Assembly (NCBI RefSeq): GCF_029626265.1
Contig: NZ_JARUBN010000001.1
Coordinates: 7,133,001-7,197,000 of the forward strand
Reading direction: 5' to 3'
Length of the DNA stretch: 64,000 nt
From: Micromonospora sp. WMMD1102
Lineage (GTDB): Bacteria; Actinomycetota; Actinomycetes; Mycobacteriales; Micromonosporaceae
Every line of letters starts with the position of its first letter. The stretch's first letter is position 1. The notes beneath the pieces were generated by a model that worked only from the letters and a program-made list of their open reading frames with translations, had not been told where the DNA came from and ran no database searches. Both the position numbers and the translations under genes were made by a program. Below, piece by piece: positions 46,007 through 53,570 of this stretch.

Positions 46007-46012
46007 AACGTA
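46007..46012 (-). promoter_or_regulatory. -10 element TACGTT for leaderless cds1 transcript
   Basis: Minus-strand TACGTT followed by 7 nt and the ATG at 45999; no Shine-Dalgarno in between. Confidence 0.4.
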
Positions 46013-46038
46013 GCAAGCCGGCTCGGCGACCGGCCCGG

Positions 46039-46509
46039 TCAGGACGACCGGCCCGGTTCCGACGGGCGCAGCGGCTGGGGACGGTTCTCCCATTTCGTCG
46101 ACAGTGCGACGCCTGTCCGGGTCGAGGCGACTCCGGCCGTCCGGTTCAGCCGCAGGATGAGCTGCTCCAACTCGGCAATTGTGCCGACTCGTGCCTTGAG
46201 CAGGAACGATTCCACCCCGGCCATGAAGTAACAGGATTCGATTTCCGGCATGCCCCGGAACGCCTCCAGTACGTCGTCGGTGTCGCCGCCGGAGTCCTGC
46301 ACGATGCCGATCAGCGCCGTCACCCCGAGCCCGACCGCCTCCGGCTCGACGTCCGCCCGATAACCTCGGATGACGCCACCGGACTCCAGCTTGCCCACCC
46401 GCTCGTGCACCGCCGGCGCGGAGAGGCCGACCTGCCGGGCCAGTTCGGCGTAGGAAAGGCGGGCGTTGCCGCGCAGCAGCTCCACGAGGCTCAGGTCGAT
46501 GGCGTCCAC
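46039..46509 (-). CDS. Lrp/AsnC-family transcriptional regulator
   Basis: 156 aa: AsnC HTH (IDLSLVELLRGNARLSYAELARQVGLSAPAVHERVGKLESGGVIRGYRADV) and the RAM effector-binding domain (TALIGIVQDSGG ... ESCYFMAGVESFLLKARVGTIAELEQLILRL). GTG start at 46509. Its position next to cds1 suggests control by cysteine or another amino acid. In Streptomyces an AsnC gene (SCO4493) also lies by mqnE and ubiX. Confidence 0.9.
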   Translation of the reverse strand: MDAIDLSLVELLRGNARLSYAELARQVGLSAPAVHERVGKLESGGVIRGYRADVEPEAVGLGVTALIGIVQDSGGDTDDVLEAFRGMPEIESCYFMAGVESFLLKARVGTIAELEQLILRLNRTAGVASTRTGVALSTKWENRPQPLRPSEPGRSS

Positions 46510-46781
46510 GTTCGCAGACCCTAGTCGCCGGCGGCGGATCGGCCGCCGATCGGGCCGGCCATCGGGGCTCCCGGGGTAGCTGGCATTGTTACCGACAAAG
46601 TCCCTAAATGCCGTAAATCGTTCGGGCTAACCTCACACACGGTACGTTTTCGCGTTTGCCGGACACGACACTCCGGCGGTGTTGTAATTGCCGTACGTCC
46701 CTTAAACGAAGGCTCTGGCAAGCATGTGTTCTGGGGGCGGTCCTACCAGTCCGGGGGCTTCGTAGACGCGAGGAGGGGGCT
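46510..46781. other. divergent promoter region of Lrp and BldC-like genes
   Basis: No gene. Contains the AT-richer stretch around 46590-46700 (GTTACCGACAAAGTCCC, TGTTGTAATTGCC), consistent with promoters, and the AGGAGGGGG ribosome site at about 46771-46779. No defined operator could be identified. Confidence 0.35.
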
Positions 46782-47060
46782 GTGGACACTGGAGATCGTC
46801 TGCTGACGCCGGGCGAGGTGGCAGCGCTCTTCCGCGTCGATCCGAAGACCGTCACACGCTGGGCCGCGGCCGGGCGTATCGGCAGCATCCGAACACCGGG
46901 CGGACATCGCCGCTTCCGCGAGTCGGAGGTGCGCGCGCTGCTCGAGGGTGAGGGCATGCTCGACGAGGTGGACGAGGGCGCGAACCGTCCGCGCAACGCC
47001 GGACCCGCCGCCCCGAGTGGCCCCGGTCCGGCCGGCGCCGGCAACGTCGGCCTGCACTGA
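46782..47060 (+). CDS. BldC-like MerR-type DNA-binding protein
   Basis: 92 aa. The winged HTH LLTPGEVAALFRVDPKTVTRWAAAGRIGSIRTPGGHRRFRESEVRALLEGEG is nearly identical in pattern to Streptomyces BldC, the developmental regulator that binds direct repeats cooperatively. BldC is about 68 aa; here about 35 extra C-terminal residues are acidic then Pro/Gly/Ala-rich. GTG at 46782 has AGGAGGGGG upstream. Divergent from the Lrp gene across 272 bp. Whether this is the orthologue of bldC or a paralogue cannot be decided from the window. Confidence 0.85.
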   Translation: MDTGDRLLTPGEVAALFRVDPKTVTRWAAAGRIGSIRTPGGHRRFRESEVRALLEGEGMLDEVDEGANRPRNAGPAAPSGPGPAGAGNVGLH

Positions 47061-47121
47061 CCGAGCACCGATCCGGGACGGGCCCCGGCGGAACTCCCGC
47101 CGCCCCCGGGGCAACCGGTGC

Positions 47122-47751
47122 TCAGGTCCGGTGGGCCCCGAGCTCGCCGGACCAGCGCCGGAACAGGGAATGCGGCACGTCCAGCGCGTCGAGCACCTTT
47201 CCGGCCACGAAGTCGACGAGTTGCGGAGCGGAGGCGGCGGCCCCGGCACCGTAGAAGCCGGGGCTCGCCGGCAACACCACCGCGCCGGCATCGTGCAGGG
47301 TGATCAGGTGTTCCAGGTGGCTGCGGGTGACCGGAGTCTCCCGGGGCACCACCACCACCGGCCGGCGCTCCTTGAGGTTCACCTCGGCGGCCCGTTGCAG
47401 CAGGTCCTTGGAGAGGCCGATCGCGATGCCGGCGCACGCCGCCGTACTCGCCGGCACCACCACCATCCCGCTGGTCGGGTACGACCCGCTGCTCGGCCCG
47501 GCCGCGAGATCACCTGCCGGCCAGTACGCGAGGTCGGCGCCGGTCAGGTCCCGCCCCAGCCAGGCGGCGAGGTCGTCCTTCCAGTGCGCGTCCCGGAACG
47601 GGCGGCCGGTCTCGTCCAGGATCGTCAGCCGGGCCGCCCGGGACACGACCAGGTCCACCGCCTCACCGGCGTCCAGCAGCCCGCCGAGCACGGCGGCCGG
47701 ATACGGCGTACCCGATGCTCCGGAGACGCCGACCACCCACGGCCTTCTCAT
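47122..47751 (-). CDS. ubiX: flavin prenyltransferase UbiX (MqnM-like)
   Basis: 209 aa. Makes prenylated FMN for a UbiD decarboxylase from FMN and dimethylallyl phosphate. Motifs: VVGVSGASGTPYPAAVL, SSGSYPTSGMVVVPASTAACAGIAIGLSKDLLQRAAEVNLKERRPVVVVPRETP, LHDAGAVVLPASPGFY. In the futalosine pathway the pair UbiX/UbiD acts on the 1,4-dihydroxy-6-naphthoate series; the UbiD partner is at 50318. ATG 47751 is chosen; a GTG two codons upstream is possible. Confidence 0.93.
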   Translation of the reverse strand: MRRPWVVGVSGASGTPYPAAVLGGLLDAGEAVDLVVSRAARLTILDETGRPFRDAHWKDDLAAWLGRDLTGADLAYWPAGDLAAGPSSGSYPTSGMVVVPASTAACAGIAIGLSKDLLQRAAEVNLKERRPVVVVPRETPVTRSHLEHLITLHDAGAVVLPASPGFYGAGAAASAPQLVDFVAGKVLDALDVPHSLFRRWSGELGAHRT

Positions 47752-47947
47752 GCCCACCAGCCTGCCGCAAGCGTCGGAGTCGGCGCCGACCGACCCCGGC
47801 CGCGACCTGCGAGACGGGTTCGCAGGGCTTGCGGATCATCACCTGCTGCGAAATAGGACGTACCCGACGGTGATCACAGGAAGGTCGAAAACTGCAATGC
47901 TGCTCACGTCTGTCTGCCCGAGCGGCACGGATCGGAGGAGGCCGGGC

Positions 47948-49330
47948 ATGTACGGGATCAGCTCGTGGGCGACCGAGCTGAGGTGTCCGATACCGGCGCG
48001 CCTCTGCCCGCACTCCGACGCCGTGCAGGACTGGCTGGTCGACTGGGCCGACCGACTGATCGGCCCGCTCGACGCGGCGGCCCGGGAGCGGCTCGCCCGC
48101 AGCGGTGTCGCCCGGTACGCCGGCCGGCTCTATCCGGACGCCAGCGAGGCCGACCTGCGGGTGATCGCCGCGCTCTTCACCTGGTTCTTCCTGCTCGACG
48201 ACGCCTGCGACGCGGCCCGGCGCCCCCGCCCGGCCGAGGTGTCCGCGCTCTGCGACGGGGTGCTGCGACTGCTCCGGTCCGCACCAGCCGGCACCTCGGC
48301 CCGCCCGCCAGCCGGCCTTTCGGCCCGCCCGCCAGCCGGCCTTTCGGCCCGCCCGCCAGCCGCCGCTCCGGCGTCCCGGACCGGACCGGCCGGAACAGCG
48401 CACTCCCGGACCGGTAACCCTGGCGCGGCCCAGCCCCGGCAGGCCGGAGTCACCGGGACGGCGCAGCGGCAACCCGGTCAGCCGCAGGCCGGTCACCAGC
48501 AGGCCGGCCAGCCGCAGGCCGGTCAGCAGCAGGCCGGCCAGCCACAACCCGGCCAGCCGCAACCCGGCCAGCCGCAGCCGCCCGGCGCCGCGGGTGCCCG
48601 GACCCCGAACCAGCCGGCGGCCCGGCTCACCGTCCCGCAGCAGAGCCGGGCGGCGAACCGGCCGAGGCCGGAGGCGTTCGACGGGCCGCTGCGGCGGATG
48701 CTGGCCGACGCCTGGCGGACCCCGTACCAGCGGATGCCGGCGGCCTGGCGGGACCGCTTCGTCGACGCGGTCGCCCACCATCTGACCGGAGTGGTCACCG
48801 AGGCGACCAACAAGGCGAGCGGCCGGCTGCCCGGCGTCGACGAGTACATCCCGCTGCGCCGGGCGACCTCCGCCGCGTACGTCTCGTACACCCTGATCGA
48901 GTTCGCCACCGGTCGCCCGGTGCCGGACGCGATCTACCACCACCCGGCGGTACGCCAGGTCGCCGACACCGCCAACGACCTCCTCTCCTGGTTCAACGAC
49001 CTGCTGTCCCTGGAGCGGGACGCCGCCACCTCCGGCGGGCACAACCTGGTGCTGGCGGTGGCCCGGGAGGAGCGGATTCCGGTGCAGGCGGCCATCGAGG
49101 CGGTGGTCCGGCGCTGGCAGCGCGACATGCGGCGGTTCGTCGACCTGCGGGACGCCGTACCGTCGTTCGGGCCGGCGCTGGACGGGCCGCTGCGGCAGTA
49201 CCTGGACGGGCTCGGCAACTCGGTGCGCGGCACCATGGACTGGTCCATGGAGAGCGCCCGTTACCGGGACGCGCTGGCCGTCACCCGCCCGCCGGGGGCC
49301 GCCGGACCGGCCGACCGGCCGGACCGGTGA
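47948..49330 (+). CDS. type I terpene synthase with a long low-complexity insert
   Basis: 460 aa. Aspartate-rich DDACD (84-88) in TWFFLLDDACDAARR, the second metal motif N350-D351...S354...D358 (NDLLSLERD; D replaces the usual E), and the RY pair (438-439). Between the aspartate motif and the rest of the fold, residues 113-240 form a Pro/Ala/Gln-rich insert, including PAGLSARP (24-bp repeat) and QAGQPQ units; actinobacterial synthases normally have a short loop there. Product unknown. ATG 47948 with GGAGGAGG upstream. Encoded divergently from ubiX. Confidence 0.82.
   Translation: MYGISSWATELRCPIPARLCPHSDAVQDWLVDWADRLIGPLDAAARERLARSGVARYAGRLYPDASEADLRVIAALFTWFFLLDDACDAARRPRPAEVSALCDGVLRLLRSAPAGTSARPPAGLSARPPAGLSARPPAAAPASRTGPAGTAHSRTGNPGAAQPRQAGVTGTAQRQPGQPQAGHQQAGQPQAGQQQAGQPQPGQPQPGQPQPPGAAGARTPNQPAARLTVPQQSRAANRPRPEAFDGPLRRMLADAWRTPYQRMPAAWRDRFVDAVAHHLTGVVTEATNKASGRLPGVDEYIPLRRATSAAYVSYTLIEFATGRPVPDAIYHHPAVRQVADTANDLLSWFNDLLSLERDAATSGGHNLVLAVAREERIPVQAAIEAVVRRWQRDMRRFVDLRDAVPSFGPALDGPLRQYLDGLGNSVRGTMDWSMESARYRDALAVTRPPGAAGPADRPDR
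48284..48667 (+). repeat. in-frame low-complexity repeats inside the terpene synthase
   Basis: 24-bp units (PAGLSARP) near 48300-48370, followed by QAGQPQ/QPGQPQ repeats to about 48580. Encodes residues 113-240 without disrupting the frame. Confidence 0.7.
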
Positions 49331-49362
49331 AGCCGCCGCCGGCCTGACTTACGGAACACGCC

Positions 49363-50265
49363 TCAGGCCGAGAGGTGCAGCCGGACCACCAGGTCGAGCA
49401 GGGCGAAGACGAAGAGGGCGATCCCGACGAAGCCGTTGGCGGTGAAGAAGGCCCGGTTGACCCGGGACAGGTCGGTCGGGGTGACCACCACGTGCTGGTA
49501 GCCGAAGGCGGCGGCGGTCAACGCCAGTCCGACCCACCAGGGCCAGCCCAGCCCGACCAGTTCGCCGTACCAGAGGAAGAGGCCGAAGGTGACAACGTGG
49601 GCCACGGTCGAGGCGTGCAGGGCGAACCGGCGGCCGTAGCGGGCCGGGACGCTGCGTACCCCGATCTGGCGATCCACCTCGCTGTCCTGGCAGGCGTAGA
49701 TCAGGTCGAAGCCGCCGATCCAGAGCCCGACCGCCGCGCCGAGCAGCCAGGCCGGGCCGGAACCGGCGAGCGTGCCGGTGACCGCCAGCCAGGCGCCGAC
49801 CGGGCCGACCGCCTGGGCGATCGCCAGGATCGCGTGCGGCCAGTCGGTGAACCGCTTGCCGTAGGGGTAGACGACCAGCGGGATCGCGGCGAGCGGCGCC
49901 AACGCCAGGCAGAGCGGGTTGAGTGCCGCCGCGGCGCCGAGGAAGACCACCAGCGCGACGACCGCGCCGGTCCAGGCCGTCCGGACGCTCACCGCCCCGG
50001 TCACCAGTTCCCGCCCGGCGGTACGCGGATTGCGCGCGTCGATGCGCCGGTCGATGATCCGGTTCGCCGCCATGGCGAACGTCCGCGCCCCGACCATCGC
50101 GATGGTGATCAGCAGCAGGTCGAGCCAGCGCACCTGCCCGCCGTGCCGCTGCATCGCCGTCAGCGCCGACAGATAGGCGAACGGCAGCGCGAAGACCGAG
50201 TGTTCGATCGCGACCAGCCGGAGGAACGACTTGACCCGCCCCGGCGACTCCGCCACCGCCGTCAT
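49363..50265 (-). CDS. mqnP: UbiA-family prenyltransferase (MqnP-like)
   Basis: 300-aa membrane protein with about eight helices. First aspartate-rich motif NRIIDRRIDARNPRT and second YACQDSEVDRQIG, the divalent metal sites that bind the prenyl diphosphate. Most similar in layout to the prenyltransferase encoded with ubiX and ubiD in the actinobacterial futalosine cluster (SCO4491 type), where it attaches the isoprenoid chain. The ATG at 50265 is 53 bp after the mqnL stop, same strand. Confidence 0.88.
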   Translation of the reverse strand: MTAVAESPGRVKSFLRLVAIEHSVFALPFAYLSALTAMQRHGGQVRWLDLLLITIAMVGARTFAMAANRIIDRRIDARNPRTAGRELVTGAVSVRTAWTGAVVALVVFLGAAAALNPLCLALAPLAAIPLVVYPYGKRFTDWPHAILAIAQAVGPVGAWLAVTGTLAGSGPAWLLGAAVGLWIGGFDLIYACQDSEVDRQIGVRSVPARYGRRFALHASTVAHVVTFGLFLWYGELVGLGWPWWVGLALTAAAFGYQHVVVTPTDLSRVNRAFFTANGFVGIALFVFALLDLVVRLHLSA

Positions 50266-50317
50266 CTGCGTGGCCCTCCGTTCGCGACCGCGGGGCTCGC
50301 AAGCTCACTCCGCGCGC

Positions 50318-51781
50318 TCACGAGATCCCGTACTCCTTCCAGCGCTTGTCCACCAGGGACCGGATCTCCGGCGACATGGTCATCTCCTCCGGCCAGCCCC
50401 GGGTGTAGCCCTCGGACGGCAGCTTGCGGGTGGCGTCCACTCCGGCCTTGCCGCCCCAGAACTGCTGGTACGACGAGTGGTCCAGGTGGTCCACCGGCCC
50501 CTCGGTGAGCAGCAGGTCCCGGGCGTAGTCGACGTTGCCGAAGGCCCGCCAGGCCACCTCGGCGTAGTCGTGCACGTCGCAGTCGGAGTCCACGATCACG
50601 ATCAGCTTGGTCAGCGACATCAGGTGGGCGCCCCAGATCGCGTTCATCACCTTCTGGGCGTGCTTCGGATAGCGCTTCCGGATCGAGATGATCGCGCAGT
50701 TGTGGAAGACCCCGGCGGCCGGCAGGTCGTAGTCGACGATGTCCGGGATCAGCAGCTTGAGCAGCGGCTGGAAGATCCGCTCGGTGGCCTTGCCGAGCCC
50801 GTGGTCCTCCTGCGGCGGCTTGGAGGTGATGATCGAGTGGTAGACCGGCTCCCGCTGGGTGGTCATCGCCTCGACGTGCAGCACCGGGAAGGGCTCGACC
50901 GGAGTGTAGAAACCGGTGTGGTCGCCGAACGGGCCCTCCGGCAGCCGCTCGCCGGGCTCGATGTAGCCCTCCAGGACGATCTGGGCGTGCGCCGGCACCT
51001 GGAGCGGCACGGTCAGGCAGTCGACCATCTCGACCCGCTCGCCACGCAGGAAGCCGGCGAAGAGATATTCGTCGATGTCGCCGGGGAGCGGGGCCGAGGC
51101 GGCGTAGCTGACCACCGGGTCGCAGCCGATCGCGATCGCCACCGGCAGCCGCTGGCCGAGGCGCTCGGCGACGGCGTGGTGCGCGGTGGAGTCCTTGTGG
51201 ATCTGCCAGTGCATGCCGAGGGTGTTGGCCGAGTGCTGCTGCAACCGGTAGAGCCCGAGGTTGCGCTTGCCGGTCTCCGGGTGCTTGGTGTGGGTCAGCC
51301 CGTAGTTGTGGAAGATCCCGCCGTCGCCGGGCCAGACCTGGAGGCCGGGCAGCCGGTTCAGGTCGACGTCGGCACCCCGGTAGACCACCTGCTGGCAGGG
51401 GGCGGTCCGGACCTTCTTCGGGGGTACGGACTTGAGCTGCATCACCTTGCCGAGGCCCTCGCGGATGCCGGACCAGCCGACCGGCAGCTCCGGCTTGACC
51501 AGTGCGCCGATCCGCTCGCCGATCTCGTCCAGCCGGTCGACGCCGAGCGCCGTCGCCATCCGCCGCTCGGTGCCGAAGAGGTTGATCGCAACCGGCATCT
51601 CGCCCCGGGTCGGGCGCTCGAAGAGCAGGGCCGGCCCGTCCGCCCGGACCGTACGGGTGACCACCTCGCTGATCTCCAGCGTCGGGTCGACCGGCACCGA
51701 AACCCGGCGCAACTCGCCGGCGCCCTCCAGCGCGGTGAGGAACTCCCGGAGGTCGGTGTACGGGAAGCCACGAGCCGCCAT
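50318..51781 (-). CDS. mqnL: UbiD-family decarboxylase (MqnL-like)
   Basis: 487 aa. UbiD family markers: FPYTDLREFLTALEGAGELRRVSVPVDP, VGWSGIREG, NRLPGLQVWPGDGG, HWQIHKDSTAHH, GEMPVAIN, EGPFGDHTGFYTPVEPFPVLHVEAMTTQREPVYHSIITSKPPQEDHGLGK and the later SDCDVHDYAEVAWRAFGNVDYARD. It uses prenylated FMN from UbiX. In the menaquinone futalosine pathway MqnL decarboxylates the dihydroxynaphthoate intermediate; the sequence does not by itself distinguish MqnL from other UbiDs, context does. Confidence 0.9.
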   Translation of the reverse strand: MAARGFPYTDLREFLTALEGAGELRRVSVPVDPTLEISEVVTRTVRADGPALLFERPTRGEMPVAINLFGTERRMATALGVDRLDEIGERIGALVKPELPVGWSGIREGLGKVMQLKSVPPKKVRTAPCQQVVYRGADVDLNRLPGLQVWPGDGGIFHNYGLTHTKHPETGKRNLGLYRLQQHSANTLGMHWQIHKDSTAHHAVAERLGQRLPVAIAIGCDPVVSYAASAPLPGDIDEYLFAGFLRGERVEMVDCLTVPLQVPAHAQIVLEGYIEPGERLPEGPFGDHTGFYTPVEPFPVLHVEAMTTQREPVYHSIITSKPPQEDHGLGKATERIFQPLLKLLIPDIVDYDLPAAGVFHNCAIISIRKRYPKHAQKVMNAIWGAHLMSLTKLIVIVDSDCDVHDYAEVAWRAFGNVDYARDLLLTEGPVDHLDHSSYQQFWGGKAGVDATRKLPSEGYTRGWPEEMTMSPEIRSLVDKRWKEYGIS

Positions 51782-51906
51782 GGTCGCTAGTCTGTCGCAC
51801 CGCCGATCGGACCGGCACGGCCGGGTCCCCCGCCGTGACCCGGCTCCCGCCGATCCGTTCCGGCGTCGTCGCCGCGCCGACGACCCGCAGCCCGCCGACG
51901 GGTGCG

Positions 51907-52056
51907 TCAGAGCAGGCCGATGCCGGCGGCACTCCACCAGCCCCGCCCGCGACCGGCGGCCAGGGTGTTCCGGGTGACCACCGCGAAGTCCGGGCCGGGC
52001 ACCACGATCAGCACCACCGCGAAGACCAGGAAGCTGCCGTACGTCGCCCAGGACAT
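51907..52056 (-). pseudogene. LysE-family transporter remnant (N-terminal 49 aa)
   Basis: MSWATYGSFLVFAVVLIVVPGPDFAVVTRNTLAAGRGRGWWSA matches the start of LysE/RhtB exporters (the VPGPDFAVV motif of TM1), but a TGA after AAGIGLL ends it at 49 residues where about 210 are expected. No continuation of the family is found in either direction of the downstream 120 bp. A truncated gene, probably lost function. Confidence 0.7.
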
Positions 52057-52140
52057 GAGCCCCAGCCTACGACCGCGCCCCGACAGGCCCACGGCAGGCG
52101 GATACGCCCAGTCCACCGCCACACCGGCCCGGTCGCGGGA

Positions 52141-52157
52141 AACTTTTCGAGAAAGTT
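52141..52157. promoter_or_regulatory. short inverted repeat upstream of DUF998 gene
   Basis: AACTTT-TCGAG-AAAGTT, a small dyad in an otherwise GC-rich region 99 bp before the start at 52256. Such sequences resemble LacI- or TetR-type operators, but no regulator is adjacent. Confidence 0.25.
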
Positions 52158-52255
52158 CCGGCGCAGCTGTCGAATCCGGCGTCGTCCGTTCGAGGCAGGG
52201 GTAGCGGCCGGTCCGGGCGACGAACCGGACCGGTGGAGACCGGAGGAGGACGACG

Positions 52256-52987
52256 ATGACGAGGACGACGTACCGACAGGTTGCCGCCACCCGGGCGGCC
52301 GGGCCGCCGACCCACCCACCGGGCGGCGCCACCCGGACCCTGCTGGCCTGCGGCGTGCTCGCCGGGCCGAGCTACGTCCTGGTCTCGCTGGCCCAGGCGC
52401 TCACCCGGGACGGCTTCGACCTGACCCGGCACGCCTGGAGCCTGCTGGCCAACGGCGGGCTCGGCTGGATCCAGATCACCAACCTGGTACTGACCGGCGT
52501 GCTCACCTGCGCACTCGCGGTCGGCCTGCGCCGTGGCCCCGCCCCGGGACTGGGGGCGACCTGGGCACCCCGGCTGATCGGCGCGTACGGCCTCAGCCTG
52601 GTCGCCGCCGGCGCGTTCCGGGCGGACCCGGCCCTGGGCTTCCCGGTCGGCACCCCACCGACCGGTACGGCGGTGACCTGGCACGGCACACTGCACTTCG
52701 TGGCCGGTGCCGTCGGCTTCGCCTGCCTGGTGGCGGCCTGCCTGGTCCTCGGCCGCCAGTTCGCGGTCGAGGGGTCGCGGGGCTGGGCGGCCTTCTCCCG
52801 GTCCACCGGCGTGCTGTTCCTCGCCGGTTTCGTGGCGATGGCCGCCGGTGCCGGAGCCGCCTGGTCCAACCTCGCCTTCACCGGGGCGATCGTGCTGGCC
52901 TGGGCCTGGATCTCGGCGCTCGCCCTCCACCTGCGCCGCCGGGCCGCCCTCGCTGACACCGCCGCCCCCGCCGGCACCGACGGTTGA
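52256..52987 (+). CDS. DUF998-type membrane protein
   Basis: 243 aa with about six membrane helices: LLACGVLAGPSYVLVSLAQALT, GLGWIQITNLVLTGVLTCALAVGLRR, LIGAYGLSLVAAGAFRADPALGFPVGT (DUF998 pattern FRxDP...FPxG), LHFVAGAVGFACLVAACLVLG, STGVLFLAGFVAMAAGAGAAW, and AIVLAWAWISALALHL. The GGAGGAGGACGACG before ATG 52256 is a strong ribosome site. Followed by a YCII/DGPF protein and an ECF sigma factor, a common actinobacterial grouping. Confidence 0.8.
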   Translation: MTRTTYRQVAATRAAGPPTHPPGGATRTLLACGVLAGPSYVLVSLAQALTRDGFDLTRHAWSLLANGGLGWIQITNLVLTGVLTCALAVGLRRGPAPGLGATWAPRLIGAYGLSLVAAGAFRADPALGFPVGTPPTGTAVTWHGTLHFVAGAVGFACLVAACLVLGRQFAVEGSRGWAAFSRSTGVLFLAGFVAMAAGAGAAWSNLAFTGAIVLAWAWISALALHLRRRAALADTAAPAGTDG

Positions 52988-53062
52988 GTTGGTTCGGCAG
53001 CCCGACGACACACACCTCGGACCACAGAGCCATCCGGACAACCCAACGAAGGAGAACCGAAG

Positions 53063-53434
53063 ATGCGCTATCTGGCACTGTTGCGGGCCACCCGGACCAC
53101 GACCCCGCCGCCGCCCGGCCTGATGGAAGCGATCATGCAGCTCGGCGAGGATGCGACCGCGGCCGGCGCCCTGCTCGACCAGGGCGGCCTCGCCCCGAGC
53201 GCGGAAGGGGCCCGGTTGCAGGTCTCCACCGGCAGGCTGAGCCTGACCGACGGGCCGTTCGCCGAGGCGAAGGAGACGCTCAGCTACGCGCTCTACGAGG
53301 TGCGTTCGAAGGAGGAGGCCGTCGAGTGGGTCTCCCGGTTCCTCAACCTGCACCGCGACAGATGGCCGGGCTGGGAGGGCGAGGCAGAGGTCCTCCGGGT
53401 CTTCGGCCCCGAGGACTTCACCCCACCCGCCTGA
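53063..53434 (+). CDS. YCII/DGPF-domain protein
   Basis: 123 aa. YCII-related domain: MRYLALLRATRT, GGLAPSAEGARLQVSTGRLSLTDGPFAEAKETLSYALYEVRSKEEAVEWVSRFLNLH. The DGPF tetrapeptide (TDGPF) is the family signature. Genes of this family are usually paired with ECF41/42-type sigma factors with a C-terminal TPR-like or SnoaL extension, and the protein is thought to modulate the sigma factor; that inference fits here. Confidence 0.9.
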   Translation: MRYLALLRATRTTTPPPPGLMEAIMQLGEDATAAGALLDQGGLAPSAEGARLQVSTGRLSLTDGPFAEAKETLSYALYEVRSKEEAVEWVSRFLNLHRDRWPGWEGEAEVLRVFGPEDFTPPA

Positions 53435-53482
53435 CCCACCAACTCACCCCGCCCCCGCCCCGCGCCCGCGCCCGCGCCAGTC

Positions 53483-53532
53483 AGATCTTGACGACTTGTT
53501 GTCGTTGCCGCGACAACAAGTCGTCAAGATCT
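53483..53532. terminator. perfect 22-bp hairpin before sigma gene
   Basis: AGATCTTGACGACTTGTTGTCG (53483-53504) is followed, after six bases, by its exact reverse complement (53511-53532). It lies 39 bp before the sigma start. Such a long perfect stem is more than a simple terminator needs; it may be a repetitive extragenic palindrome or a sigma-gene leader. Confidence 0.5.
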
Positions 53533-53570
53533 ACCAGCGGCGGCGCCGCCGCGTGGTTGGATCGGGGAAC

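Noticed and set aside
45000..52000. Terpene biosynthetic gene cluster
   Set aside because: Only the synthase itself is secondary-metabolism-like. The UbiX, UbiA and UbiD neighbours fit menaquinone, and no P450, methyltransferase or transporter is linked.
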